Assembly (NCBI GenBank): GCA_020633055.1
Contig: JACKEJ010000013.1
Coordinates: 1 to 64,000 of the forward strand
Length of the DNA stretch: 64,000 bases
Direction: 5' to 3'
From: Sandaracinaceae bacterium
Lineage (GTDB): Bacteria > Myxococcota_A > Polyangia > Polyangiales > Houyiibacteriaceae
Shown here: one piece after another, positions 28,201-36,180 of the stretch
Position numbering within the stretch: position 1 is the stretch's first letter
How the letters are laid out: each line of letters begins with the position of its first letter
Notes under the pieces: generated by a model
Told to the model about the DNA's origin: nothing
The model's database searches: none
The model's input: only the letters and a program-made list of their open reading frames with translations
Position numbers and translations under genes: made by a program

Positions 28201-29173
28201 CCACAAGATCCTGCAGCGCGCGCGTGAGCTGGCAGAGCGCGCGGGGCATCCAGAGGCCCGCGGCGCGGTGCACTACTCGGAGGGCATGGGTGGCTACATG
28301 ACGGGCGAGTGGACGAACGCCCTCGAGGGCTTCGGGCGCGCGGAGCGCTTGTATCGAAGCGAGTGCGCGCAGGCTCCGGCGGAGCTCCGCACCATCCAGG
28401 CGAGCATCGTCCACTGCCTGTGGGAGCAAGGCGACTGGCGCGAGCTGCAGAGCCGGACCGCGCGCGTCCTGAAGGAGTCGGAGGAGCGCGGCGACCTGTT
28501 CACCGAGGCCACCATCCGCGCCGGCCTCAACATGCAGGTGCAGTGCATGCTGGACCGCGCCGAGATGGGCTACGCCGGCGCGAAGCACGTGGTGGACAAC
28601 TGGAGCGGCGAGACCTTCGACGTGCAGCGCTACATGTTCTGGGTACACAGCGCGTTCGCCCGCTCCTATCTCGGCCAGGCAGAGCAGGCGCTCGAGCAGT
28701 TTCGCGCCTCGTTGCCGCGAGCCCACCGCTCGCTGTTGTTCCACGTGCAGCTGATGCGGGCGGGGGCCTATCAGGCGCACGCGCTCCTCGCGCTGCGTGC
28801 CGCAGTGGAGGCCCCGCCCGACGCGCGCCCCGCGCTGCTGCGCGAGGCTCGTCGCGAGGCGAAGAAGCTGCTGCGCGAGGACGCGGGCTGGGCCAACGCC
28901 GGGGGCGCGCTCGTTCGCGGGTGCGCCAGCGCCATCGAGGGCGACGCGGCCGACGCGAGCTGGTGGCTCGACGAGGCGGTGCGGCGCTACGAGGCCCTCG
29001 GGATGGCCGGGCGCACGGCGGCGGCGCGCTGGGCGCGTGGGGTGCTGCGCGGAGGTGAGGTGGGCGTCGCCGAGGCGCTGGCCGCGCGCGACTACTTCGC
29101 CGCGCAAGGCGTGGTCGACCCGCGACGCTTCGCGACCACCCTCGCCCCGAGCCTGCTCCTGGGCGACGTCTGA
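25283..29173 (+). CDS. Ser/Thr protein kinase fused to AAA ATPase and TPR-like region
   Basis: 1296 residues from the ATG at 25283. Kinase domain: Gly loop LGAGGMGTVFQV (about 18), Lys in LALKTVG (about 42), catalytic HRDIKPSNILV (about 207), DFGLV (about 227) and YMSPEQA. An acidic insert of about 75 residues lies between the hinge and the catalytic loop (about 105-180). AAA/NACHT-like ATPase: GRRAELAQL (about 362), Walker A EGQSGVGKS (about 393), Walker B LVVFMEDLQWLDDDS (about 514). From about 760 to the end are Ala/Arg/Glu helices like TPRs. This is the PknK/AAA/TPR layout expanded in myxobacteria for signal integration; targets unknown. No membrane segment is seen. Confidence 0.9.
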   Translation: MLNDQRRLGQGGRFEVVSRLGAGGMGTVFQVLDRERGTRLALKTVGAVDGDMLLRFKREFRALQDLNHPNIIGYGELFENEGEWFYTMDLIEGVNFLQYVRNTPYVGAPTRPDEDAPSSRGGDAPRDDGRAADACNDGAANDPPTASMAPLVMSSEAARGDEEGTVAPASRARTRGGVANFDEARLRAALAQLAAGLTAIHTAHKVHRDIKPSNILVTPEGRAVLLDFGLVTDVHDGQQVTDVGAYGTYPYMSPEQAAGLPLDPRSDMYSVGVVLFQSMTGELPFPGKGVSALMAKIHVDAPDPSRLVDGLPPDLVQLCNQLLARDPVLRPTAQEVLSRAGAPGMGEPISSTSHTTGAHASTFVGRRAELAQLDAALARAEEGEPVTLVIEGQSGVGKSELLDQFERELRRRRPEVAVLRGRCFAREAVPYKSFDAIMDGLSGFLARMPIDEQRRMVPRHDELLARAFPVLKRVELFTDPRQAREQVRDPQEQRGRVFTAVRTLFTRLASTTPLVVFMEDLQWLDDDSRSLLGELLREPQPPALLFVGTVRTVRAAANAPQSGSDPNLLGGLPFESVPLHPLSDDDALELARALLGGDESATPRALAIVRESHGHPLFIDELARHTGASAPEGHGALQLEDAIRARVAALGEDAEALLHVLAVAGGPITLDVLARAAQRDNQRVMRAASVCRIQRLVRMSGVRHDDTVELYHDRITRALRQRLAGDEITRGHERIARTLEVDRDPDPMTLATHWAGAGEREKAARYAVRAAERANEALAFDRAAALFKWSLELHPGTGEGLEGRREKLAHALANAGRGADAGRSYLAAVEGAPEALAIDLRRRAAEQFLLSGHVRRGIESFKPLLAMLGIPYHPSPLRTVWSIILIRMRLLFRRGRFTERDESMVPPNERLRVDTAHSVAVGLAATDTIHGFDYYGRALLLALQLGEPGRVAVEFAMEAAQLVTPNGKRKRRAHKILQRARELAERAGHPEARGAVHYSEGMGGYMTGEWTNALEGFGRAERLYRSECAQAPAELRTIQASIVHCLWEQGDWRELQSRTARVLKESEERGDLFTEATIRAGLNMQVQCMLDRAEMGYAGAKHVVDNWSGETFDVQRYMFWVHSAFARSYLGQAEQALEQFRASLPRAHRSLLFHVQLMRAGAYQAHALLALRAAVEAPPDARPALLREARREAKKLLREDAGWANAGGALVRGCASAIEGDAADASWWLDEAVRRYEALGMAGRTAAARWARGVLRGGEVGVAEALAARDYFAAQGVVDPRRFATTLAPSLLLGDV

Positions 29174-29215
29174 GCCGCGACGTCGCGAGCCGGCCTCGAA
29201 GTTCGTTGCGCTCGT

Positions 29216-29234
29216 GGGGCCGTGCGTCGGCCCC
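29216..29234. terminator. G+C hairpin between convergent kinase and deaminase genes
   Basis: GGGGCCG and CGGCCCC, a perfect 7-bp stem with a 5-nt loop, lie 43 bp after the kinase stop and 12 bp after the deaminase stop. No T-run, but the position suits a two-way terminator. Confidence 0.5.
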
Positions 29235-29245
29235 TCGCGTCGGGC

Positions 29246-30253
29246 CTACCTGGGGTGTCGGACGTCGACCGACGGCGCCGCCCCGAACGCGGCGCGGAGC
29301 GTGTCGTCCAAGATGAGGTCCAGCTCGCGGTCGTTGAGGTCGAACCGGCTCGCCACCTCGGTCAGCTCGCCCGTCAGCGTGCACTCGAAGGCCCCCGGGT
29401 CATCGGTGTTGACGCTGAAGGAGACGCCAGCGTCGAGCGCCGCGCGGATGGGGAGGTCCTCGACGCGACGCACGTTCCCCAGCTTCACGTTGCTCGTCGG
29501 ACAGAACTCGAGATGGATGCCTCTGTCCACCAGCTCCCGGACGAGCGCTGGGTCACGAAACGCCGACACCCCATGCCCGATGCGCCGAGGCTCACCGAAC
29601 TCGAGCGCGTCCCAGACCGCCTCTGGACCCTCGAACTCTCCAGCGTGGACCTCGATGGGGAGCCCCGCGCGGCGAAACTCGTCCAGGAAGCCGGCCATGG
29701 GCTTCAGCGAGGCGCTCTCGTTCGGCCCCGCGACCGCGACGCCGCACACGAGCCCCGCCTCGGCCAGCGCCAAGATGCGCGGGACCTGCGGCGCGACCTT
29801 CTCGCGCCCACCACGCCCGATGCACACGACGAGCTCCGTCACCATGCGCCCGCGCGTGGTGTCGTCGACCAGCCTGCGCAGCGACGCAAACAGGTCCACC
29901 GTCTGCACTTCGTCGGGGCGCGCGAACAGCAGGTTGCTGACGAAGAACTCCGCATAGACGGTGTGCTGCGCGATGAGCTCTTCCAGGTGGTACGTCAGGA
30001 TGATCGGCAGCCACACGTCCTTGGGCGTGAACAGCTCGTTCACGAGCGGCATGTAGCGCTCCACCCAGGCGGCCACGCCATCGACCGGATGAATCGCGGC
30101 CAGCCTGTCCGCGTGGGCGCCGATCGCGTGCCCCTGCTGGGCCATGCGGCGCAGCAGACGGGGACTGAGCAGTCCGTCGATGTGGCAGTGCAGCTCCGCC
30201 TTGGGTCGCGTCGCGATGTCGAACGTCACGTCTGGCCTGTGAGGGAACTCCAC
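29246..30253 (-). CDS. Adenosine deaminase-family amidohydrolase
   Basis: 335 residues if the GTG at 30253 is used; the GTG at 30229 is an alternative. Zinc and catalytic motifs are all present: AELHCHIDG (HxH), EVHAGE (His and Glu near the centre), RIGHGVSAF, CPTSNVKLG and SVNTDDPG (two Asp). Length and order fit adenosine/adenine deaminase (TIM barrel, hydrolytic deamination of purine nucleosides or bases). Members of this branch include adenosine, adenine and aminofutalosine deaminases, and the substrate cannot be fixed by eye. Cytoplasmic, in purine salvage or menaquinone synthesis. It is divergent from an alpha/beta hydrolase. Confidence 0.85.
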   Translation of the reverse strand: MEFPHRPDVTFDIATRPKAELHCHIDGLLSPRLLRRMAQQGHAIGAHADRLAAIHPVDGVAAWVERYMPLVNELFTPKDVWLPIILTYHLEELIAQHTVYAEFFVSNLLFARPDEVQTVDLFASLRRLVDDTTRGRMVTELVVCIGRGGREKVAPQVPRILALAEAGLVCGVAVAGPNESASLKPMAGFLDEFRRAGLPIEVHAGEFEGPEAVWDALEFGEPRRIGHGVSAFRDPALVRELVDRGIHLEFCPTSNVKLGNVRRVEDLPIRAALDAGVSFSVNTDDPGAFECTLTGELTEVASRFDLNDRELDLILDDTLRAAFGAAPSVDVRHPR

Positions 30254-30376
30254 GATAGCAGGCGAGCGCGGTGCTGGTCGGGCGTCACGGCCTCGTGGAT
30301 GTCTCGACGGAAGGCGACCTCTTCGTCCGCACGCTCCCACGTGGTGGCGACCATGGGGAGTGCTACTGTCCGCGCG

Positions 30377-31234
30377 ATGACCACGCCGACCTACGAGTCC
30401 ACCAGCCGCACCGTCGACGTCGACGGCGCGAAGATGCACTACCACGAGCTGGGCGAGGGCCCGACGCTGCTCTTCCTGCACGGCTCGGGGCCCGGGGTCA
30501 CGGGGTGGGCGAACTTCAGCAGCAACCTGCCGCACTTCGCGCAGCACTTCCGCTGCCTGGTGTTGGACTTCCCCGGCTACGGCAAGAGCGACGCCGTGGA
30601 GGGCGACCCCATCACGGCCTGCACCACGGCGGTGCCGAAGTTCCTGGAAGCGCTGGGCGTCGAGCGCACGCACCTGATCGGCAACTCCCTGGGCGGGCAG
30701 ATAGCGTCCCTCGTAGCGGCCAAGGTCCCCGAGCGCGTGGACCGGCTGGTGTGCCTCGGCGGCATCGGGCTGAACATCTTCAGCCCCTTCCCGGCCGAGG
30801 GGCTCAACCTGATCACCGAGTTCACCGAGAACCCCACGCGCGAGCGCATCGCGCAGTGGCTGCAGTCGATGGTCTTCGACCCCAGCTTCGTGACCGAAGA
30901 GATGATCGACGAGCGCTTCAAGCAGGCCACCGAGCCCGCCACGGCCGCCACCATGCGCAAGATGTACTCGCGCAAGTCGCTCGAGTTCATGGCCAAGTTC
31001 CGGCGCGGCCCGAAGACGACCATGGCCATCGCGCACCTGGCGAGCATCCAAGCACCCACGCTGCTCACCTGGGGCCGCGACGACCGCGTGAACCCGCTGG
31101 ACAGCGCGCTCCTGCCCATGCGCCTCATCCCCGCCTGCGAGCTGCACGTGTTCCCCAACTGCGGGCACTGGGTGATGCTGGAGCAGAAGCAGGCGTTCGA
31201 GAGCGTGACGACCGCGTTCTTGCTGCGCGGCTAG
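30377..31234 (+). CDS. Alpha/beta hydrolase (meta-cleavage hydrolase-like)
   Basis: 285 residues, ATG at 30377. Oxyanion region LFLHGSGPGVTGWANFSSN, as in BphD/MhpC-type C-C hydrolases; nucleophile elbow GNSLGGQ (Ser about 115); acid Asp in WGRDDRVNPLD; His in NCGHWVMLEQ. The GSGPGVTGW pattern resembles enzymes that cut ring-fission products, but family boundaries are soft and an esterase is possible. Soluble, no signal. Stop is 4 bp before a strong hairpin that separates it from the convergent lipoprotein operon. Confidence 0.82.
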   Translation: MTTPTYESTSRTVDVDGAKMHYHELGEGPTLLFLHGSGPGVTGWANFSSNLPHFAQHFRCLVLDFPGYGKSDAVEGDPITACTTAVPKFLEALGVERTHLIGNSLGGQIASLVAAKVPERVDRLVCLGGIGLNIFSPFPAEGLNLITEFTENPTRERIAQWLQSMVFDPSFVTEEMIDERFKQATEPATAATMRKMYSRKSLEFMAKFRRGPKTTMAIAHLASIQAPTLLTWGRDDRVNPLDSALLPMRLIPACELHVFPNCGHWVMLEQKQAFESVTTAFLLRG

Positions 31235-31238
31235 AGGC

Positions 31239-31262
31239 GGGGCGCGCCCAGAGACGCGCCCC
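31239..31262. terminator. Two-way terminator-like hairpin
   Basis: GGGGCGCG and CGCGCCCC, a perfect 8-bp stem with an 8-nt loop, fill the 35-bp gap between convergent stops at 31234 and 31270. Confidence 0.6.
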
Positions 31263-31269
31263 GTGCCGC

Positions 31270-32550
31270 TCAGCGCGCCTGCGCCACGTCCAACACGAAG
31301 CCGGGGAACGCGAGCGCGGCCACGGGCTCACCGCTGGTGAGGTCCAGCAGGGTCGTCATGGAGTAGTCGGGCTCCGCCTGGCTGATGAAGAAGTGGCCCT
31401 CTGCCGTGAGGGTGAAGCTGCTGTACGCACCCGCCGGGCGGTCGACGCGCGTGGCGCCTGTGAGCGTCGCGAAGTCCACGTGCATCCAGGTCCACCCGGT
31501 GGCGTACCACTCGCTGTAGGTCGTGCCCGGGGCGGTCGGCGCCACGCTCGTGTCCACCACGTGGATCCACGCCTCGCCCTCGTCCGTGAGCGCCATCACG
31601 GCGCCCAGCTCGTCGGCATCGAAGAGCGCGTTCACGCTGCCGAGGTAGCTCGCGTCGAACACGGTCGTGCCCGCGTTGACGCGCAGGATGCAGTCCTGCT
31701 GGCCGCCGTCCGTGCCGTACACTGCGTAACCGAAGGCGGTGATGACCTCGCTGAAGAAGTAGAGGTCGCCGTTCAGCTCGCCGCTACGGCTCAGCCCACG
31801 GCAGCGGGCGTCGTTCGTCACGGTGACCTCGTCGTTGGTGGTGTCGAGGTGGATCAGCGCGCTGCCCGGGCGCACGCGGTCGTAGGTCGCGGTGGTCCAG
31901 CGCGCCGGCAGGAAGGCGTCGGTGCCCCGCAGGATCCAGTCACCGAAGCCCAACGACCAGTCGGCCACGATGAGCTCGGCGGGCAGGTCGATGCTGTCCG
32001 TGATGGTCATCGTGGTGGGGTTCCAGACGATGATCTGCGCCTGCGCCGGGTCCTTGTAGTAGGCCTTGGTGGCGCTCACGAAGAGCACCGCCTGGGCGCC
32101 CATCGTGCTGACGCCGTAGCTCTGCAGGGAGATGCTGTCGCCCTCCACGAACTCTCCCGCGTCCGACAGCTCGTAGCGCGTGATGGACACGTCCTCGCTG
32201 TCGCCGATGGCGAAGAAGCCGATGCCCTCCGCGGCGTACAGGCGCGCGCGCCCGGGGATCTCGAGCGAGTCCGCGTAGTCGAGGGTCTGGGCAGTGGCGA
32301 CCGAGTTCACGACGCTGAAGTAGTTGCTGCGCCCGTCGGTGGTCTGCACCGCCGAGTGCACGATGAACTGCGGGGGCGGCGGACCCGCGTCCGGCGGGGT
32401 ACCCGTGTCGGGGGTCATGCCCGTGTCGACGGGGCCCATGCCCATGTCGACGGGCGAGTCACCGTCGTCGCCGCAGCCCAGCACCACGAGGGCGGCGGAC
32501 AGGGCAGTGAGCACGAGGGGGAGAGAGCGAGAGGGGGATGTTCGGTTCAT
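31270..32550 (-). CDS. Lipoprotein, paralogue of the 9-kb receptor-locus lipoprotein
   Basis: 426 residues from the ATG at 32550, which overlaps the stop of the DUF3649-like gene. A signal ends LVVLGC (Cys about 26), then a DMGMGP/DTGTPPD linker to about residue 60. The body is propeller-like with VSATKAYYKDP, VWNPTTMTITDSID, ILRVNAGTTVFDAS and YATGWTWMHVDF. The same order of motifs occurs in the protein at 9060-10274. Last gene of the PepSY operon, so it is probably the outer-membrane or periplasmic part of an iron-release or siderophore-handling system (inferred from position). Confidence 0.72.
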   Translation of the reverse strand: MNRTSPSRSLPLVLTALSAALVVLGCGDDGDSPVDMGMGPVDTGMTPDTGTPPDAGPPPPQFIVHSAVQTTDGRSNYFSVVNSVATAQTLDYADSLEIPGRARLYAAEGIGFFAIGDSEDVSITRYELSDAGEFVEGDSISLQSYGVSTMGAQAVLFVSATKAYYKDPAQAQIIVWNPTTMTITDSIDLPAELIVADWSLGFGDWILRGTDAFLPARWTTATYDRVRPGSALIHLDTTNDEVTVTNDARCRGLSRSGELNGDLYFFSEVITAFGYAVYGTDGGQQDCILRVNAGTTVFDASYLGSVNALFDADELGAVMALTDEGEAWIHVVDTSVAPTAPGTTYSEWYATGWTWMHVDFATLTGATRVDRPAGAYSSFTLTAEGHFFISQAEPDYSMTTLLDLTSGEPVAALAFPGFVLDVAQAR

Positions 32551-32918
32551 GAGGGTACTCCGTAGGCGAGCGCGCCCAGCGCGACGCTCGAAAGGACACA
32601 GGCCAAGAGCGCACGGGAGGTGCGCTGCACGAGGAAGGCGCGGCACGTGCCCGCCAACCACAGCGGGATGACGAGCGTGATGCCGACGGTGAAGCGGGTG
32701 TTCTCGGCGACGGGCAGGAAGCGCGCGACGCACACGCCAGCGAGCGCGGCGACGGGCAGTGGTCCGAGCAGCGCCGTGAGCGCGAGCCCGGCGGCGGACC
32801 AGCGCGAGCGCGCCCCCCGCGCTCCGTGACGCGTCCGTCGAGCGCGGTGTTCGACCGACGCAGGCGCGCCTTCGTCAGCGGAGACGCCGCCTTCGACATG
32901 GCGCAGGCGAGAAGTCAT
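32547..32918 (-). CDS. DUF3649-like small membrane protein
   Basis: 123 residues; ATG at 32918 overlaps the preceding stop, and its own stop overlaps the next start. A basic N-terminus (about 1-42) is followed by three hydrophobic segments: AAGLALTALLGPLPVAALAG, FTVGITLVIPLWLAGTCRAF and ALLACVLSSVALGALAYG. DUF3649 proteins are iron-transport-associated inner-membrane proteins that neighbour DUF3325 and PepSY genes; the operon order here fits. The individual role is unknown. Confidence 0.6.
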   Translation of the reverse strand: MTSRLRHVEGGVSADEGAPASVEHRARRTRHGARGARSRWSAAGLALTALLGPLPVAALAGVCVARFLPVAENTRFTVGITLVIPLWLAGTCRAFLVQRTSRALLACVLSSVALGALAYGVPS

Positions 32919-33286
32919 TGCGGCCCCCGTCCTGCGAGCAGGGCGACCGCGGTCGCGAACGAGAGCAGCCCCGCGATCCCCGCGCTGGCCCAGAGAACCC
33001 GTGGATAGCGGGGGCGCAAGAGGACGAAGGACGTGCCGGCCAGGGTGAGGACCGCGCTGACGACGATCACCGCTGCGTAGAGGGTCTCGTGGGCGCGCCA
33101 CGCGAGCAGCGACCACACGCAGAGGACGCTCGCCATGACGTACATCAAGGCGCGCCAGCGTCGCGCGCCGAGACGCCGACGTAGCACCGCAGGCGGACGC
33201 TCGAGGCGCTCGAACGACGCCGCGTGCAGACAGCCGAACGCCGCGTACGCGGCACACCCCGCGGAAACGGAGAGCAACGCACTCAC
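32915..33286 (-). CDS. DUF3325-like small membrane protein
   Basis: 123 residues from the GTG at 33286, which overlaps the stop of the 18-codon ORF (GTGA); a GTG at 33301 would add five residues. Four hydrophobic stretches: LLSVSAGCAAYAAFGCLHA, ALMYVMASVLCVWSLLAW, AAVIVVSAVLTLAGTSFVLL and VLWASAGIAGLLSFATAVALL. The short N-terminus and middle layout match DUF3325, a family found with PepSY proteins in siderophore-reduction operons. Inner membrane. Confidence 0.6.
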   Translation of the reverse strand: MSALLSVSAGCAAYAAFGCLHAASFERLERPPAVLRRRLGARRWRALMYVMASVLCVWSLLAWRAHETLYAAVIVVSAVLTLAGTSFVLLRPRYPRVLWASAGIAGLLSFATAVALLAGRGPQ

Positions 33287-33339
33287 GCCGCCAGCTCCCA
33301 CACGGCGTCAGGGGCGCTGAGGGACGGCAGCGCGCTCAT
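33283..33339 (-). CDS. Possible 18-residue ORF linking PepSY and DUF3325 genes
   Basis: ATG overlaps the PepSY stop (ATGA) and the stop overlaps the DUF3325 start (GTGA), so a ribosome could pass straight through. The peptide is MSALPSLSAPDAVWELAA. It may be a real small protein or simply a relay for coupling. Homology cannot be judged at this length. Confidence 0.3.
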   Translation of the reverse strand: MSALPSLSAPDAVWELAA

Positions 33340-34892
33340 GTCGCGACCTCCAGCTCGGTGTCCGGAGTGGCGAGGGCACGCGCGACACGCGCACGACGGC
33401 GTAGGGCGAACGCTCCTGCACCGCACACGACGGCGGTCAGCCAGAGGCCACAGTCCACGGCCACCACGTACGGGAGCCGCACGCCCCCACCCAGCACGCC
33501 CGCGCCGCTCCGCAGCGGGGCGAGGACGGGCGCGAGCGCGAAGCACACGGCCGCGACACCCAGCTGCACAGCCCACGTGCGCCGCGCATCCTCGGTGCAC
33601 AGCGCGGCGATGACGCACAGCGTGAGCGCACCCAGGAACGACAGCTCCTCGACTCCGCCCCGCCCGGGCAGGTCCAACGGCAGCGCACGACTCACCACGA
33701 AGATGACGCCCAGCGCCGCCCACACACCCGCGCCGACGCCCGCCGAAAGGCGCGCGAGCACTCGGTTGCCGACTCGCTGCCCCAGAGGGTCGCGTCGCGC
33801 GAGCCACACGGCGTTGCCCGTGAGCACGGTCCCGCATGCGGCCAGGGCGAGCAGGAACAAGACGAGGCGCGTCCCCCACCCGCCGAAGTGCGCGTAGTGC
33901 ACCCCGTAGACGAAGCGCACGAGCTCGGCGCTGGCACCTCGGGTGCGCGGCGCGTTCACGTCGATCACCTCGCCGTCCACCTCGCGCAAGCGCACGGCGC
34001 CGAAGGTGGTGGGGGCCTGCCCCACCAGCCCACGCACGTCCACCAAGGCGTGCTCGTGCCCGTGCCGGTAGAGCACCACCGTGTCGATCGCGAGGTCTGG
34101 CGCGGCGGCTTGCGCGCGCGCCACCAGCGCCTCGAGGGGCAGCACCGCCACGCGTTCGCCGGCGTCGTCGATCACGGGGGGCGCCAAGCCGAAGGCGGCC
34201 TCCGACGCGCGAGCCCGGTCGCCCCCGAACACGGGCCCCAAGAACGCGCCCAGCAACACCGGCCCCAGCACCATGAACGCCCCCGTGAACGCGTAGAGCA
34301 GCTGAAACGGCAGCCCCATCACGCCCAGCACCTTGTGCATGTCGGACCACAGCACTCGCCGCGTCTTGTGCGCGCGGAACTGGTGGAAGGCGCGCGCCAG
34401 GTGCTGCAGATGGATCAGCAGCCCCGTGATCAACGTGACCAGCATCACGAAGGCGATGAAGCCCGCGAACCAGTAGAGGGGACGCCCCGTCAGGTCGTGC
34501 CACAGGAAGTGCAGCTGGTAGGTGAAGTGCGCCAAGTGCTCGCGCGCAGCGGTGGCGCCAGGCTCGTCTGCGTGGAGGAAGAGCAGCTCGCTCTCCTCGC
34601 CCGGCGGCGCGGCGTAGAACGAGGCGAGCCCATGACCTTCCCCTCGGGGCAGGTAGACCCGGGCGGTGTCCGGCAGGTCCTGCACGCTCGCGAGCCAGCG
34701 GTCCGCCGCACCGAGGGCGTCGCCGCGGGACACGGACACCTGATTCAAAGGTTCCTCCCACAGCTCGAGCGGTTCGTGGAAGAGCGTCATGCCCCCCGTG
34801 AGAAGCATCATGTACAGCACCAGACTGACCAGCACCCCCGCCCAGGCGTGGACGTCCCAGTAACGCACGAACGTGTCCCTGCCGAGCTTCAC
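33336..34892 (-). CDS. PepSY-associated transmembrane protein (iron uptake)
   Basis: 518 residues from the GTG at 34892; the only nearby ATG is out of frame. The beginning RYWDVHAWAGVLVSLVLYMMLLTGG is the classic PepSY-TM start. It has further helices (WFAGFIAFVMLVTLITGLLIHL, GLPFQLLYAFTGAFMVLGPVL, RLVLFLLALAACGTVLTG and at least three more), conserved His residues (HAWAG, HFTYQLHFLWHD, DMHKVLG, GVHYAHFGGW) and a periplasmic domain. Related proteins (FpvG-like) reduce or help release iron from siderophores. The region upstream carries a Fur-like palindrome. It heads a five-ORF coupled operon. Confidence 0.85.
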   Translation of the reverse strand: MKLGRDTFVRYWDVHAWAGVLVSLVLYMMLLTGGMTLFHEPLELWEEPLNQVSVSRGDALGAADRWLASVQDLPDTARVYLPRGEGHGLASFYAAPPGEESELLFLHADEPGATAAREHLAHFTYQLHFLWHDLTGRPLYWFAGFIAFVMLVTLITGLLIHLQHLARAFHQFRAHKTRRVLWSDMHKVLGVMGLPFQLLYAFTGAFMVLGPVLLGAFLGPVFGGDRARASEAAFGLAPPVIDDAGERVAVLPLEALVARAQAAAPDLAIDTVVLYRHGHEHALVDVRGLVGQAPTTFGAVRLREVDGEVIDVNAPRTRGASAELVRFVYGVHYAHFGGWGTRLVLFLLALAACGTVLTGNAVWLARRDPLGQRVGNRVLARLSAGVGAGVWAALGVIFVVSRALPLDLPGRGGVEELSFLGALTLCVIAALCTEDARRTWAVQLGVAAVCFALAPVLAPLRSGAGVLGGGVRLPYVVAVDCGLWLTAVVCGAGAFALRRRARVARALATPDTELEVAT

Positions 34893-34944
34893 GGGGTGGT
34901 CCGAGGGCGCGCGAGGAAGTCGATACGGGGCATGCCCCGCTTCC

Positions 34945-34968
34945 TGACTTAATTGAAAACGATAGTCA
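34945..34968. promoter_or_regulatory. Fur-like operator 3
   Basis: TGACT and AGTCA arms around TAATTGAAAACGAT, followed by TTTCATTTTCA. The central TGAAAACGATAGTCA differs from a 15-bp Fur consensus at three bases. It shares AGTCAATTTCA with operator 2 at 10553. It lies 52 bp before the PepSY start and upstream of the divergent hydrolase. Confidence 0.55.
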
Positions 34969-35076
34969 ATTTCATTTTCAACGAAAATCTGCCCCGACGG
35001 CTCGTCACACCCGTCCCCCGCCTCGGGTCTGCACGTGCGTAGACCCCTGATCCAAAAGACGATACAACCCCCGTCC

Positions 35077-36165
35077 ATGGAGCCGACCGAGTCCCCCCCG
35101 AGCGCGCTACAGACCCTGCCCCGCAACCGCGAGACGAGCGCGTTCGAGCACGCCCCCAACCAGCGCGCGGCCGTCGCACCCGATAGCTGGACCCACCGCG
35201 CCCGCGCCGCGGTGCGCAACGTCGCGCGGCCTCTGTTCGTGCCCGAGCAGTGGATCCGCTGGCAGATGCGCCGCGCCAAGCTCTCGGCCGAGCTGCTCAC
35301 CGTGCCCGAGGGACAGCTGCACGTGTGGGTGGGCCCCCCGGGCAAGCCCGCGCTGCTGCTGCTCCACGGCTTCGGGAGCGACGCCGCGTGGCAGTGGCAC
35401 CCGCAGGTGGTCGCGCTCAGCCGGCACTTCCGTCTGTTCGTCCCGGACCTCCTGTACTTCGGCAAGAGCCTGGGCCACGGCGACGACTTCTCGCTCGAGT
35501 GCCAGGTGCGCGCGTGCCTCCAGCTGCTGGACCGCTATGGCGTCGAGCGCGCGCACGCGGTGGGCATCTCGTTCGGTGGCTTGGTGGCGTGCGAGATGGC
35601 GTCCAGCCACCCCGAGCGGGTGGAGCGCGTGGTGCTCTCCAACAGCTCCGGCCCGGAGTACCTGCACGTGGATCACCAGGCCACGCTCGAGCACTTCGGC
35701 GTGAGCGACATGAACCAGCTGCTGCTGCCCGAGCGGCCCGAGGACATCCGCCGCCTGCTGGCGGTGGCGTGGCACAAGCCGCCCCCCGTGCCGGGCTTCG
35801 CGCTGGAGGAGGCCTACCAGAGCATGTTCACCACGCACCGCGAGGCGCAGGCCGAGACCATGCGGCAGCTGGTGGGGCGCATCGAGTCGCCCGAGTGGGA
35901 GGGGCGCGTCATCGACAAAGACACCCTGCTGCTCTGGGGTGAGCACGACCGGGTGTTCACCGTCCCCGTGGCCAAGCGGCTGCGGGCCCGTGTGGGGTCG
36001 CGCGCGCGCCTGCACGTCATCGCCAACGCGGCGCACTCCCCCAACCAGGAGCGCGGCGCCGAGTACAACCGCGTGCTGCTGCGCTTCCTGCGAGGTCAGC
36101 CCATGCTGGCGGAGCGCCGCCGTTTCCGGATCCGACGCGCACGCACAGCGCGCGTGGCCGCCTGA
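35077..36165 (+). CDS. Alpha/beta hydrolase
   Basis: 362 residues from the ATG at 35077. Residues about 1-75 are polar with a basic helix; the core has LLLLHGFGSDAAWQWHPQ (oxyanion), GISFGGLVACEMA (Ser about 170), acid Asp in WGEHDRVFTVP and His in ANAAHSPNQE. The end is Arg-rich. Family members hydrolyse esters or related bonds; no substrate is evident. It is divergent from the PepSY operon and 15 bp upstream of an SDR gene, so the two are probably co-transcribed. Confidence 0.8.
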   Translation: MEPTESPPSALQTLPRNRETSAFEHAPNQRAAVAPDSWTHRARAAVRNVARPLFVPEQWIRWQMRRAKLSAELLTVPEGQLHVWVGPPGKPALLLLHGFGSDAAWQWHPQVVALSRHFRLFVPDLLYFGKSLGHGDDFSLECQVRACLQLLDRYGVERAHAVGISFGGLVACEMASSHPERVERVVLSNSSGPEYLHVDHQATLEHFGVSDMNQLLLPERPEDIRRLLAVAWHKPPPVPGFALEEAYQSMFTTHREAQAETMRQLVGRIESPEWEGRVIDKDTLLLWGEHDRVFTVPVAKRLRARVGSRARLHVIANAAHSPNQERGAEYNRVLLRFLRGQPMLAERRRFRIRRARTARVAA

Positions 36166-36180
36166 CCGACGAGGACTCCC

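Noticed and set aside
26195..29107. A 970-codon - strand open frame antisense to the kinase gene
   Set aside because: Same effect of codon bias; composition is His/Arg/Gln/Leu-rich with no domain, and the + strand encodes kinase and AAA motifs.
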